Notes under the pieces: model-generated | What the model was told of the DNA's origin: nothing | Database searches by the model: none | What the model saw: only the letters and a program-made list of their open reading frames with translations | Part shown: positions 33,801 to 43,935 of the stretch, one piece after another | How positions within the stretch are numbered: position 1 is the first letter of the stretch | Layout of the letters: each line of letters starts with the position of its first letter | Source: Forficula auricularia | Lineage: Eukaryota > Arthropoda > Insecta > Dermaptera > Forficulidae | Length of the DNA: 64,000 nt | Direction: 5' to 3' | Assembly: GCA_024734495.1 (NCBI GenBank) | Contig: JALMQS010000085.1 | Span: 15,166,048-15,230,047, forward strand | Made by a program: the position numbers and the translations under genes

Positions 33801-35008
33801 ATAACTTTAGTAATTCATTAATTCTTTAATTTTAGACAAATAATCCACAAGTAGAAGCTTTTATGGAAGAACTATTCGATAGTCTTAATTCGAATCTTGC
33901 TTGGAAAAGATTATATTCAGGTACTATACTAAATATTGTTTTTTTTTAATCCTTAGATATTAGTAAAAATATTTTTCTGGTTCATGATCAAATATCGTTT
34001 CCGATTGAACAAAAAACATGTGCTAAATACTTGTGTTTTACACTTTTGTTAAATGAAGGAAATAAACAATAAAATGTTAGTAAACAAAAGAATAGAAACA
34101 AATGTTTATTACTTTAGTAATTGTAACATGCTGCAAGATGATAATGTTATATGAAAATTCTTAATAACAAGGATATAGGAATAGTCAAAATTTCCAGAAA
34201 AAATTATTTTAATTCATCTTATTTAAAATTTATCAAGTGTTTGTTTTTCGCTTTGACGTGTACCAATTTGAAGAATGTCAGGCAGCTACGTGTGCTTTTA
34301 CAAAAAGAAGCAAGATTAAAGGATTGATATATAATGTGTTTATGATTTTACGAAAATTAAAATTATTTTATCACAAGTTTTCGTGGAGATCTAAAAAGCA
34401 CTTAAATTAATGAAATGTCTCCTATGTTATGAAAACACAAAAGAAATAATAATGAATTTTTTAGTAAAATATTTAAAAATTTATTAAGTCGATCTTTAAT
34501 TTTTTGACATCTACGTAAATGTAAATTTTTCACAGGGCCTGTTTTTAAAGGATATCGTGGAAAAATTCCTATCCAATCAAACAAACATGAATCTTTATGC
34601 TGCACACGATTATAATATTGTCAATTTAATTTATGCCTTGGATTTTGAAAACGAAACCAGCAAAATATCTTTTTTGAGTAGTATAATTTTTGAACTGGTT
34701 GTGGATAACGAAACATCTAATTCTTATATCAAGGTAAGAAAAACATATGGGTTTATATTTTTTTAAATCACATGAATCTAATAATGCTTTTTTTCAAGAT
34801 TTTATTCAAAAATGGTCCGAATAGTGAGGCTGTAGTACAAAAAATGAAAAGTTGTGAAGAATTATGCCCATTCGACAAATTTCAACAAATATTAGAACCT
34901 TTCATTCCTGGTGATTGGTCTGAAGAATGCCAGGAGGTTAAAACTTCTATAGCAACGAAATCCAAAACTTTAGCGGGAGACAAGAAATTAGCCCCTTTCA
35001 TGAGATAG
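27753..35008 (+). CDS. Histidine acid phosphatase copy B (7 exons, one frameshift)
   Basis: Predicted secreted acid phosphatase (venom Acph-1/prostatic family). Exons: 27753-27872, 31552-31620, 32656-32904, 33617-33745, 33836-33920, 34536-34733, 34799-35008; all introns are GT-AG. It encodes about 354 residues, slightly shorter than typical for the family. In order: signal peptide (FMTVLFVCQIHLS), RHGERET, LTNVGKLQAFEYG, the VRSSGVSR segment, the conserved Cys of SYCPVM, YAAHD, and CEELCPFD...DWSEEC. Exons 1-5 are in frame. Exon 6 begins with one T too many (TTTTT) relative to copy C, which would put the HD motif out of frame; this is either a young lesion or a homopolymer error. Intron 1 carries a Penelope-like element. 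Likely substrates are phosphate monoesters outside the cell or in lysosomes. Confidence 0.8.
29750..29794 (-). ncRNA. Type I hammerhead ribozyme, left terminal repeat
   Basis: On the minus strand: stem I ATCTC with GAGAT, core CTGAAGA (29783-29789), helix II GGGT/ACCC, GAAA, an AU-only stem III, then C before GAGAT. It is the exact inverse of the motif at 30898-30942. Confidence 0.75.
29839..30215. repeat. Three ~130-bp tandem repeats inside the Penelope-like element
   Basis: Three successive units carry TAAATATTTAAAATT, GTGGAGGGAGAA (or a variant) and TTTTGAATGGCCTTTTGAG. Lies downstream of the endonuclease frame (element orientation is minus). Confidence 0.8.
30246..30851 (-). CDS. GIY-YIG endonuclease domain of a Penelope-like element
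   Basis: 201 residues with no stop. Residues 1-85 look like the linker after a reverse transcriptase (PFIS near 41, then YNKNTLGSQL). Residues 89-104 hold GVY and YIG, with C95/C98 forming the CxxC knuckle usual in Penelope endonucleases. IGQTGRSF, the Arg in TRYSEH (113) and His117 follow, and candidate catalytic Glu residues are at 170-173 (FLESTEI). In the family this domain nicks target DNA during retrotransposition. The catalytic RT is absent, so this fragment cannot act alone. Confidence 0.88.
   Translation of the reverse strand: MNNGYNKLIINKIYKKINQKISISHTHSLNSGTVKIFKRLPFISNHVTNPIASNLRTSGITPALYNKNTLGSQLINNKLDKIHKLDKSGVYKLTCDNCDAIYIGQTGRSFRTRYSEHERAFNSLSRSDDINMESTSTFANHLHLNKHTSSISHLVPLHFERKGLRLDFLESTEIKLALSNKTNILNNQLEVKKSTIIDYIL
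30898..30942 (+). ncRNA. Type I hammerhead ribozyme, right terminal repeat
   Basis: Stem I ATCTC (30898-30902) with GAGAT (30938-30942). Core CTGAAGA 30903-30909. Helix II GGGT (30911-30914) with ACCC (30920-30923). GAAA 30924-30927. AU stem III, then C at 30937, the expected cleavage nucleotide. One extra U sits between the core and helix II. Confidence 0.78.
31552..31620 (+). CDS. Copy B exon 2 (RHG motif)
   Basis: 23 codons between TTTTATAG and GTAAGT, phase 0 on both sides. It holds the phosphate-binding R-H-G-E-R, whose His is the family nucleophile. The usual Pro two residues after the second Arg is Thr here. Confidence 0.8.
32656..32904 (+). CDS. Copy B exon 3
   Basis: 83 codons, phase 0. 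Starts VGKLQAFEYGIW and includes VRSSGVSRSVMTAE, matching the family's RSTDxxRT segment. The second Arg is kept but the Asp is replaced by Gly. Ends EYDE before GTAATT. The first ~110 nt are identical in all three copies. Confidence 0.85.
33617..33745 (+). CDS. Copy B exon 4
   Basis: 43 codons after TTTTGCAG: MLYPSRESYCPVM onwards, with the conserved disulphide Cys. Compared with copy C, ten codons differ in amino acid and one is silent. Confidence 0.8.
33836..33920 (+). CDS. Copy B exon 5
   Basis: 85 nt ending in phase 1 (TCA G|GTAC). Begins TNNPQVEAFMEEL. Six codons differ from copy C, all changing the amino acid. Confidence 0.75.
34536..34733 (+). CDS. Copy B exon 6 (HD motif; +1 T at its start)
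   Basis: 198 nt against 197 in copy C. The motif region reads NLYAAHDYNIVNL, the family's catalytic His-Asp. Three glycosylation sequons (NQT, NET, NET) follow or precede it. With phase 1 from exon 5 the extra T breaks the frame within the first 15 nt. Confidence 0.75.
34799..35008 (+). CDS. Copy B exon 7
   Basis: 70 codons including the stop. ILFKNGPNSEAVV, then the Cys-rich end and the extra tail ATKSKTLAGDKKLAPFMR, which copy C lacks. Identical in organisation to copy A exon 7. Confidence 0.8.
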   Translation: MLFKNGPNSEAVVQKMKSCEELCPFDKFQQILEPFIPGDWSEECQEVKTSIATKSKTLAGDKKLAPFMR

Positions 35009-35106
35009 TATTTTTTCAAACAGTGACTAATTAATGTTATAAAATTATTCTTTAAAAATTAATATTGAGAACACCTTTTATAATTTTTCGATGGATTGTT
35101 TTTTTT

Positions 35107-35112
35107 AATAAA
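35107..35112 (+). promoter_or_regulatory. Poly(A) signal of copy B
   Basis: AATAAA about 100 nt past the stop, before the CT repeat. Confidence 0.6.
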
Positions 35113-35389
35113 ATCTCTCTCTCTCTTATTTATTTTTTACTCTGTGTGTACTCCTCTGCGTTTAGTAATGATAAGTTGTAGTGCAACGCAATCCGAAGCT
35201 TTAACGGGACACAAGAAATTAGCCCCTTTGCATGAGATAGTATTTTTTTAAAAAGTGGTTAATTAAAGTTTTTGGATATTTTTGAGTCAATTATCCTTTA
35301 AAAATTTATATTAGAATTACTTATTTAGATTTTAATTAACATCTAGTAATATCATATAATTAATCTTATATTATTAAATGAACATTTCT

Positions 35390-35391
<2 letters not shown>

Positions 35392-35421
<30 letters not shown>
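35392..35421. repeat. (AT)n microsatellite
   Basis: Counterpart of 5955-5983, with nearly the same length. Confidence 0.9.
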
Positions 35422-35422
<1 letters not shown>

Positions 35423-35937
35423 AAACGTTTTCTCAGAAACGTCATAACGATTTCCCCTAAAAATCAATTTGAACTTATCAGAATCCCATGAGATATTACT
35501 CGTGAATAAACTTTTTAATCCGATTGAAATAAAGGAAGGGGGTGTTACTTAGCCATGCGGCAAAACAGATATTTTAATCGTTCTTATCTCGTCTTCGGAT
35601 GTCGCGTAAACCTCTAAAGTATTTTTGCGACATCAGGTTAGCCTTGGGGAAAGAGAGTTAACATGTGAAAATCAAATTCGGAGGTCGCATAGTCTTGAAA
35701 TTTGAAACTTAAGCTATTTCGAGGCAAACAGTTACCGACGGTTACTGTACAAAGTCGTACATAGTTTCAAATTTTTTGAACCATTTCTTTGGCCCGAATA
35801 AAAAATTGATCGTTCCTAATTCCAAAAACCACATGTTATTTAGATGGGAAACTTGAATGTGCGATACATAACAGGTTATGTTGGGATAGAGACTTGAATC
35901 TTGAGGGATATTTTTGTTTTATTTATTTCGAACTGTA

Positions 35938-36261
35938 GCGGCTCGCTGTTGCTCTGGCTACGAGCTTTTAGACACGGCCGCTAGATGACTCAGTCAGATC
36001 GTTGCGATACTTTTGCATGGCTGATAATATTTCAGTCATCTTATAAGTGGAGCAATTCGATCTCGACTGCGATCATCGAAGGAGGAGCCATCCACTAACT
36101 CTCGGAGTTCCTCGCCCGCTAACTCAGGCGGGTGGCGCCTAGTCCGGCTTTTTACTCAGGGACTAACATCGCCCTGCACAAATTATTGCTAGGTCCCCAT
36201 CCAACTAGTGAGGGGGAGCGCGGCAAACGCACCACGCACTCAACCGAGGCCCTAACATGAG
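35938..36261. other. Unidentified GC-rich insertion
   Basis: About 320 bp much richer in G+C than anything around it. It starts TGTAGCGGCTCGCTG and ends GAGGCCCTAACATGAGACG. It interrupts the family-1 repeat after ATTTCGAAC, where copy A continues with CATATGAGG. It contains the hairpin CCCGC/GCGGG near 36120. No ORF or RNA gene is recognised. It might be the 5' region of a non-LTR retrotransposon, but nothing proves this. Confidence 0.5.
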
Positions 36262-37063
36262 ACGAGTTAATATGTGAAAATCGTGTGACACACACACTAG
36301 TTTATTTACTTGGAGATTCGTTTTGTTTCTCAAAGCAATAACTATTATATATGCTAGTTTAAAACTGTCAGGTGCAAGAACAGCTCATTTTATGCAACAC
36401 CTAAAAAGAGATACATAGCGAGCATGCACTTGAAGGCTGCCTAGAAAACTAGTAGTTGCTTTAAAAATCATGATTTTTTGTGTCTATGTCTCCCAAAAAT
36501 AAGTCTTTATTCTGATACCCCCGATAAATTGGTATAAAGTTCGTTTTAGTTCCAAAATGTTTGTATTTTCAATGTGGAGAAGTGCTTAGATTTGAGCTCT
36601 CCTAACTTTAGAATTCTCAGTTCAAAAATTCAGAAAGTATCACTATTTTCTTAAGATTATTATACGTATTTGAAATTATGGTATACTTTTATACAAAAGT
36701 GCTGAATAATTGGTATCTTAAATTTTTCTCTAGAATATTTTTGGTGTTGCTTGTTTCTGAAAGCCTCAAAACCTCAACACCAAAAATATAAATCTTTAAC
36801 TTTATTAATAGAGCGACTTTAATTGGAGAGAGTGCCGAGTCTTGAAAATTTTTAAATTTAATCATTTTAATCGAACAAGAAAAATAAATTAATTTAGAAA
36901 AAGCTCACACCAAGCCAAAGAACAAAAAATCTTTCTTCAAGCGAAACAAAAAATAATTTTTAAAACGAAATACATATGCTATATGGAAAATAGAAATTTT
37001 CTTTTTTTCTTCGACTACAAAAAAAAAAATGAAAAGTTTAAAAAGCCATATTCATTTTCATTC
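36262..37063. other. 3' flank of copy B
   Basis: Colinear with 6650-7690 minus the palindromic insertion at 7054, and repeated again at 38320-39070 after the gap. Non-coding. Confidence 0.6.
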
Positions 37064-37290
37064 CTAAAATTTGGCATGTTAGTAGATTTTGGGGCATTAA
37101 CAATGGGAGAAATCGAAAAACTGTAACTTTCCCTTAATCAGCATCTAAAATGAAGGAGTGAAACTTATGAGCTAAATTAACTAATAGTGAAAATTCAACG
37201 ACACTAGAATGCTAAAATTTGACATAGTGCAATAACTTGAATCACTAATAAAGTGAGAAATCGAAAAAGATCTTCATCAGCCTTTAAAAT
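37064..37290. repeat. Contracted minisatellite (about 2 units)
   Basis: Counterpart of the seven-unit array at 8215-9115. Confidence 0.7.
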
Positions 37291-37346
37291 AAATGCGTGA
37301 ATCTTGCAGGCTAAATTCCCATCCAACTTACAAAAAGAAGTGAAAT

Positions 37347-37810
37347 CTCAACAAAAACACTTGTGTAAAAAAAGGCCAAGTTCGATTAATAAAATCCGTT
37401 TGCCAAAAAAGTAGTGAGATCTAATGTGCTGCCAAGTTCAATATCATCAATTTATTAAATGAGTCGAGAATATATTAGTAACTTCAATTAAAACGAATGT
37501 TTTTCATTTCACATGTCCCTCTATATTTTTTATTGAATTCACATTTTTAGTTGAAATTATTTTTCATAAAACTTGGCTTTTACGCATTGTTATGTATGTC
37601 ACGAATTACTAGTTACCATATCATGAGATCTTAATAAGAGAGGATGGAAGGGCTAAAAGGGAGAGGTGGAGGCCCTATCAAACAAAAATAATAATAATTT
37701 AATGCGTAAAAGCCAAGTTTTAGAAAAATAATTTCTACTAAAAATGTGAATTCAATAAAAAATATAGAGGGACATGTGAAATGAAAAACATTCGTTTTAA
37801 TTGAAGTTAC
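37347..37810. mobile_element. Foldback element, right arm truncated
   Basis: Same element as 9157-9766. The left arm and centre are intact, but the right arm breaks off near GAAGTTAC and joins sequence equivalent to 9830. Confidence 0.75.
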
Positions 37811-38215
37811 AATTTATTATTAGACACAAAATTGTTGAGAAATACTCTATATAATTTTTATGGTATTTTGGAAATTATGATAGAAAGAGATGAGTAAGAC
37901 TTGGATTAGAATATTTTACCCAGATAATTAAAGAAACTAAATAAGGAATAGATGGTTCTAGTCCCTGGAGCAATTAAAAATATTGTGCCTCCGGGCTTTT
38001 ATATTTGATTCAACTTACTATAACAACAACGCGAATTTACCTACATCCAATAGACAATAGAGTAAATAAAAGGATAGAATAAAAGAGGTGTTTATTTATT
38101 TATAAAGACACTATACTTTCGAGGACTTTGCCCTCTTCATAAGTCTATTACAATTGATTAACAGGAATTGATATATAAAAGTCTACCATTTCATACATTA
38201 ATTCCTATTACCCAG

Positions 38216-38315
38216 NNNNNNNNNNNNNNNNNNNNNNNNNNNNNNNNNNNNNNNNNNNNNNNNNNNNNNNNNNNNNNNNNNNNNNNNNNNNNNNNNNNNN
38301 NNNNNNNNNNNNNNN
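38216..38315. other. 100-N assembly gap
   Basis: A run of exactly 100 N, a conventional gap of unknown size. It begins inside the right arm of a family-2 inverted repeat (after CCCAG; compare 10223 and 39957), so the assembly probably broke at the hairpin. Confidence 0.99.
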
Positions 38316-39110
38316 AACAACACTAGTTTATTTACTTGAGATCTCGTTTTGTTTCTCAAAGCAATAACTAATATATATGTTAGTTTAAAACTGTCAGGTG
38401 CAAGAACAGCTCATTTTATGTAATACATAAAAAGACATATATAGGAGCATGCACTTGACTGTTTGAAACTAGTAGTTGCTTTAAAAATCATGATTTTTTC
38501 TGTCTATGTCTCCCAAAAATAAGTCTTTATTCTGATACCCCGATAAATTGTATAAAGTTCGTTTTAGTTCCAAAATGTTTGTATTTTCAATGTGGAGAAG
38601 TGCTTAGATTTGAGCTCTCTAACTTTAGAATTCTCAGTTCAAAAATTCAGAAAGTATCACTATTTTCTTAAGATTATTATACGTATTTGAAATTATGGTA
38701 TACTTTTATACAAAAGTGCTGAATAATTGGTATCTTAAATTTTTCTCTAGAATATTTTTGGTGTTGTTTGTTTCTGGAAAGCCTCAAAACCTCAACACCA
38801 AAAATATAAATCTTTAACTTTATTAATAGAGCGACTTTAATTGGAGAGAGTGCCGAGTCTTGAAAATTTTTAAATTTAATCATTTTAATCGAACAAGAAA
38901 AATAAATTAATTTAGAAAAAGCTCACACCAAGCCAAAGAACAAAAAATCTTTCTTCAAGCGAAACAAAAAATAATTTTTAAAAACGAAATACATATGCTA
39001 TATGGAAAATAGAAATTTTCTTTTTTCTTCGACTACAAAAAAAAATGAAAAGTTTAAAAAGCCATATTCATTTTCATTCTGATTAATATTTTTTATGAAA
39101 ATTTAATAAT
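38316..39110. repeat. Further copy of the A/B 3' flank
   Basis: From ACTAGTTTATTTACTTG onwards it repeats 36296-37050 with few changes. It may be a real third flank copy or a duplicated haplotype joined across the gap. Confidence 0.75.
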
Positions 39111-39828
39111 ATTCTAGACAGAATTGAATATTAAACTGCAGGTAAGCCAATCCTTTATAGACTCACATAAAAGATACACATCAAACATCCATACATGAAT
39201 CGAGGTTCTATAGAGGAAGGTTAAATATTCAATGGGTATTTCGAATTTGTTGTCTCAGGAAGTTATCAATAAGATTAGGAAAAAGGAACGCTAGCTCAGA
39301 TCAATTTATTTGACACAAAATTGTTGAGAAATACTCTATAAATATTCGGGCTTGGAGACAAAAAATAATTTGTGTTAAATATGGTCCAAAACAGTGGCCC
39401 TAATTAAACTTAAATTAAACTAGTGGCACTCCATTCATGAAAAGGTGATATTTTCGTGGTACTTTAGACACACCTGAAGTATTTAATTTTACGCCAAAAA
39501 ATCGATTCCATATTATACAGGGCGTGCTATGATTACTATTATATCCGTTATTCATAAAAGAGGACAAAAGTTTGTTTTTTCAAATGAGACCCCTGTATAT
39601 TTATGGTATTTTGGAAATTAAGATAGAAAGAGATGAGTGAGACTTTGGATTAGAATATTTTAACCAGATAATTGTAAGAAATTGAATAAGGAATAGATGG
39701 TTCCAGTCCCCTGCGAACAAGAAAATATATTGTGCCGGGTTTTTATTTGAATCATTTTACTATAACAACAAAGCGAATTTACCTACATCCAATAGTCAAT
39801 AGACTAAATAAAAAAATAGAATAAAAGA
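39111..39828. other. Repeat-derived spacer
   Basis: Resembles 9760-10090 in part (GGAAGTTATCAATAAGATTAGG), with the interspersed repeat 39360-39600 inserted. No gene. Confidence 0.5.
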
Positions 39829-39990
39829 GGGTGTTTATTTATTTATAAAGAGACTATAGTTTCGAGGACTTTTCCATCTTCATAAGTCTATTACAATTGA
39901 TTAACAGGAATTGATGTATGAAAGTAAACATTTCATACATTAATTCCTATTACCCAGTCCTCGAAACTATAATCTCCTTTATAAATAAAT
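39829..39990. mobile_element. Inverted-repeat pair, family 2
   Basis: Copy of the element at 10092-10263. The minus strand carries TTATGAAGATGGAAAAGTCC then TCGAAACTATAGTCTC, hammerhead-like with a changed core base. Confidence 0.65.
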
Positions 39991-40235
39991 AAATAAATTT
40001 ATTTTCCACCTTTAATGGTCTCATTTCATTTATAAAAAATTCTCCTCACTCTCAGCAAAAAGAAGCTTTCAATTTCATAGCAATAGAGTATATTCATTTG
40101 AACCAATCAGAAATAACTGGTAAAATATTTTTAATTAAAAAAAGACTGATGATGAAGATCAAAACTTTGAAACTATAGTCTCTAACAAATAAAATATAAA
40201 TATAAATATATAGGTATATATTATATACCTAGTAG

Positions 40236-40308
40236 CACAATGTTTCAAAATATATAGTAACTATATAGTTACTATATAGTTTGAAATATTGTCCTACTAG
40301 GGATGTTT
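40236..40308. repeat. Short palindrome AGTAGCACAATG...CCTACTAGG
   Basis: A ~70-bp palindrome around ATAGTAACTATATAGTTACT, longer than but related to the perfect 61-bp one at 56672-56732. It is followed by the family edge GATGTTTATTTTCATC. Confidence 0.65.
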
Positions 40309-40979
40309 ATTTTCATCAAACAGCGGACAACCTCATGGATTTCTCTTTATGAAATAACAATTCTGCTACTCTTAAACAAAATCTTTTAATTTTAATTTTT
40401 ATGGTTGCGTATAATAAATAAATATTCCAACATACATGTAAATCAATGGCGGATTGTGACTTTTCAACCAGGGAATGCTGTCCAAAAAAGTACCCTTCAT
40501 TTTTTGAAATTTTATTTTAATCTTCGCTTTTTTTTTGCAAATTCATCGAATACGGCATCATATCCGTTTAATTTTTCAAATTTAACATAAGATTATTAAA
40601 AAATATATTTTGCGACCTTCGCCCCAAACGGATACTGCTTTGTGTGAGTGCGTCAGAAATTAATTCTTGTGACTTAAACTCCACTGAATCAGCCTGTCCA
40701 ATAAGAAAATTCATAAATTTCTCCTAGTTCTATTGCTATAAGCAAGCTATGACTTGTTCTATAGCACTCTTAGTTATGTCCGATCTTATATATTGAGAGT
40801 TCTTAGAAATGGATTAGTCCAAAAATTCTCGAATCATCTTTATTTATTCCTCTTTTGTATTATTTCTATTTTAATAGTTCCTCAGCGAGAACAATTTTTA
40901 TTTGACTAAAACTCGTCAGGACTTGTCTTTGACATGCTTGAACTGAAAGTTAAGTACCAGGCGAAGGACTTTAAACCTT

Positions 40980-41498
40980 CTATTATTATTATTATTTATT
41001 TATTCCATTTATAAAAAGTACATACCCATTTTGGGCTTTGGTACAAATTATACATACAGTTTTATTAACACAATCTAATTCCTCTTTTCTTTTGCGACCT
41101 CCATCGAATATTTCATTTCTTCCTGCTTCAGGAATTCCATTATTTCTCTCCCCATCGTTCCCTTAAGTCCTCAGTTGAACTTCCAACCCCTTCCAAGTGT
41201 CTTCCTTTCTTCTTTCATCTTCTTCTCTCCCTTCACTATTCCCTCCGAATCTCCCAAGATTATATGTGTTGCCACATCTCGCTCTTGTCCATATCTTTAT
41301 CTCACTCTCTTTCACATTCTTCCACTCAAAGTAATTCTCTCTTCCGATTTCTTCTTTGATTTTTTTGTTATATATTGGAAAATACTAAGAGTTTTCTATT
41401 TTCGTCTAGTCCTCTTGTATCTCTTGTTCTATGCCTTTTTCTAGAGCTTTCTCCATAGAATCTCTGGTTCTCTCAGCTTCCCAGTTCATCACTTTTTA
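40980..41498 (-). mobile_element. LINE 3' end fragment
   Basis: A (TTA/ATT)n tract at about 40980-41003 lies at the 3' side of a minus-strand sequence ending in GTACCAAAGCCCAAAATGGG. This trinucleotide tail is usual for R1/I-like non-LTR retrotransposons. The upstream part is Glu/Lys-rich in the minus frame (EIMEFLKQEEM). No intact reverse transcriptase. The related fragment 45912-46080 may be its other half, separated by nested insertions. Confidence 0.5.
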
Positions 41499-41822
41499 AC
41501 CGACTTCAAAAAAGGAGGAGATTCTCTATTCGACTGATTTTTTTGTGTGTCTATGTTACCTCATATCTCCGCCAATTGTGAACCGATTTTGAATTTTTTA
41601 CTTTATCCAATGCAAAGCATGGGTAAAGTATTGTAATCGCTCTCGGGGCAAGCGTGGCTTCAAAGGGTCCTCAGGTAAAGACTACGGAACCCATGGACTC
41701 AATTAAAGTCACAAATTGTGGTATTCAATTAGGTTGAATTTTAGCACGTGACGGTTTTGCCAAAAATTACATGGGGTCTCGTCGAGAGGCCAAAAAGTGC
41801 GATTTTTTCATTTAGTGCGTGC

Positions 41823-41862
41823 GGATGGATGGATGGATGGATGGATGTATGGATGTATGTTA
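41823..41862 (+). repeat. (GGAT)n microsatellite
   Basis: About ten GGAT/GTAT units near the start of E1. E2 has a shorter version at 44164-44185. Confidence 0.85.
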
Positions 41863-42340
41863 TCGTTTTTTTGGCCCACGATTTTTTCCACACCGTTGCA
41901 CCGATTGAAATGAAATTGAAAACCTAGCATTCTTTTAACAAAATGAAGCGCTGATTAGTTTTTGGTACATATCGGCCCACAAACATTAGTACTTTATTTA
42001 AGTACTTTTTTAGTTTTTGCTAAATATCTTGAAAATGACTTAACCAATTTTTATGAAATTTAATATCCTAATTAAGTACCTTGGGGACCACAAAAAGGTT
42101 AAATAAAGTTTTTAGTAAAATTATATTTTAAAGTACTTTACTCTAGAATAAAATAGTACTTTTTTAATTTTTTATTTTAAATTCTTTAAAATTTATTCAT
42201 TTGATCGTTTTAAGATAGCTCATTTAACCTAACTTAAGTAAGAATGGTTAGGCTTCTCGCTGTGAAATGGTAAAAATTTGGGAGGAAATTTTATAAGTAA
42301 CCATAGCAACTGCGTTGTTTTCTTATCCCTTACCTTTGCT

Positions 42341-43200
42341 TAAGACATAGAGAAATCGACTTTAAACCAAAAATAGCGATTGATTCTCATCTAATACTTG
42401 AGGAATAACCATTCTATATTGGATTTTTGACGTTTCGGTTTTTATTGGTAACCATTGCTGAAGACACAGAGAAATCGACTTTAAACCAAAAATAGCGATT
42501 GATTCTCATCTAATACTTGAGGAATAACCATTCTATATTGGATTTTTTGACGTTTCGGTTTTTATTGGTAACCATTGCTGAAGACACAGAGAAATCGACT
42601 TTAAACCAAAAATAGCGATTGATTCTCATCTAATACTTGAGGAATAACCATTCTATATTGGATTTTTGACATTTCGGTTTTTATTGGTAACCAGTGCTGA
42701 AGACATAGAAAAATCGACTTTAAACCTAAAAATAGTGATTGATTCTCATCTAATACTTGAGGAAAAACCATTCTACATTAGCTTTTTGAGGTTTCGATTA
42801 TTATTGGTAACCATTGCTGAAGACATGGAGGAATCGACATAAAATCAAAAATAACGATCGATTCTTATCTAATGCTAGAGGAATAACCTTATTGCATTCC
42901 ATTTTTGATGTTTTGACTATTAATGGCAACCTCTACTGAAAACGTGGAAGAATCGACTTAAAATCAAAAAGACTAAATTCTTTTTGGTAAACAACTCAAG
43001 CTTGATTCTTCCACGTTTTCAGTAGAGGTTGCCATTAATAGTCAAAACATCAAAAATGGAATGCAATAAGGTTATTCCTATAGTATTAGATGAGAATCGA
43101 TCGTTATTTTTGATTTTAAGTCGATTCCTCCATGTCTTCAGCAATGGTTACAATAATAACCGAAATGTCAAAAATCCAATGTAGAATGGTTACTCCTCGA
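42341..43200. repeat. 120-bp tandem array of E1, ending head-to-head inverted
   Basis: Units of 119-120 bp start with GAAGACATAGAGAAATCGAC at about 42341, 42460, 42580, 42699 and 42819. After about 42990 the repeat continues in inverted orientation (CGATTCCTCCATGTCTTCAG), so the array folds back on itself. Confidence 0.85.
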
Positions 43201-43935
43201 CTATTAAATCAGAATTATTTTTAATTAATGTCAACATGAACTACAAATTGCAAGTGATATCTGATTAATAATAAAGGAACAAACATATTAATATTTCAAA
43301 TGAATTTGGATAAAGTTTAGCAACGATCCGTTGCAGTTTATTTTGCATTGATTCAGTCTAGCTTCCGATTGGTCACCGTTTTTTCATAGGTATTAGACCT
43401 TTTTGTTAGGTTTGTTCAGGCTCTAACTTCTTTGTTTATGAACCGATTTCGATGATTCTTTTTTTTATTGGAAAGGGGGTATCTTAGGGATGGTGCCATA
43501 TTAATTTGGTCAAGGTTCTGATGATATGACCACTATTAATAATAATAAATCACTAAAAAGAGAAAAATAAAAATAATTTTTAAGAAAAAATAAAACCGAC
43601 TTCAAAAAATTAAATGCAACAAATAAAATACACTAAAAGGTATAAAATAATTATTATCTTATTTAGTTACAACTAAACGACGAAATATTAACATGAAATT
43701 ACTTTTTGAAGTCGGTGCCAAACAAACTATACCTATAAGCGAGCGTACCCGCCAAACGTACTAAGTAAGATCCGTCGAGTGCGATTCATAAAAGGTATAT
43801 GTTTGGCACCGACTTAAAAAAGTAATTTCATGTTAATATTTCGTCGTTTAGTTGTAACTAAATAAGATAATAATTATTTTATACCTTTTAGTGTATTTTA
43901 TTTGTTGCATTTAAATTTTTTGAAGTCGGTTTTAT

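Larger units (their letters stand above)
41599..43345 (+). mobile_element. Helentron-like element E1
   Basis: Begins ACTTTATCCAATGCAAAGC and ends TTGGATAAAGTTTAGC followed by the hairpin GCAACGATCCGTTGC. Subterminal inverted repeats (ACTTTATCCAA/TTGGATAAAGT), a 3' hairpin, a central tandem array and insertion between Ts without a target duplication match the HINE/DINE-1 pattern of non-autonomous Helentrons. No Rep-helicase frame. Classification is by structure only. Confidence 0.65.
41499..43935 (+). mobile_element. Element X, copy 2, interrupted by a Helentron-like element
   Basis: Starts TTAACCGACTTCAAAAAAGG and ends with the ~340-bp palindrome at 43595-43935 (arms share ATGCAACAAATAAAATACAC). 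At 41598 the sequence GATTTTGAATTTTT stops and resumes as TTGCATTGATTCAGTCTAGC at about 43345. Copy 1 at 21815-22550 shows these parts adjacent. Confidence 0.65.
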
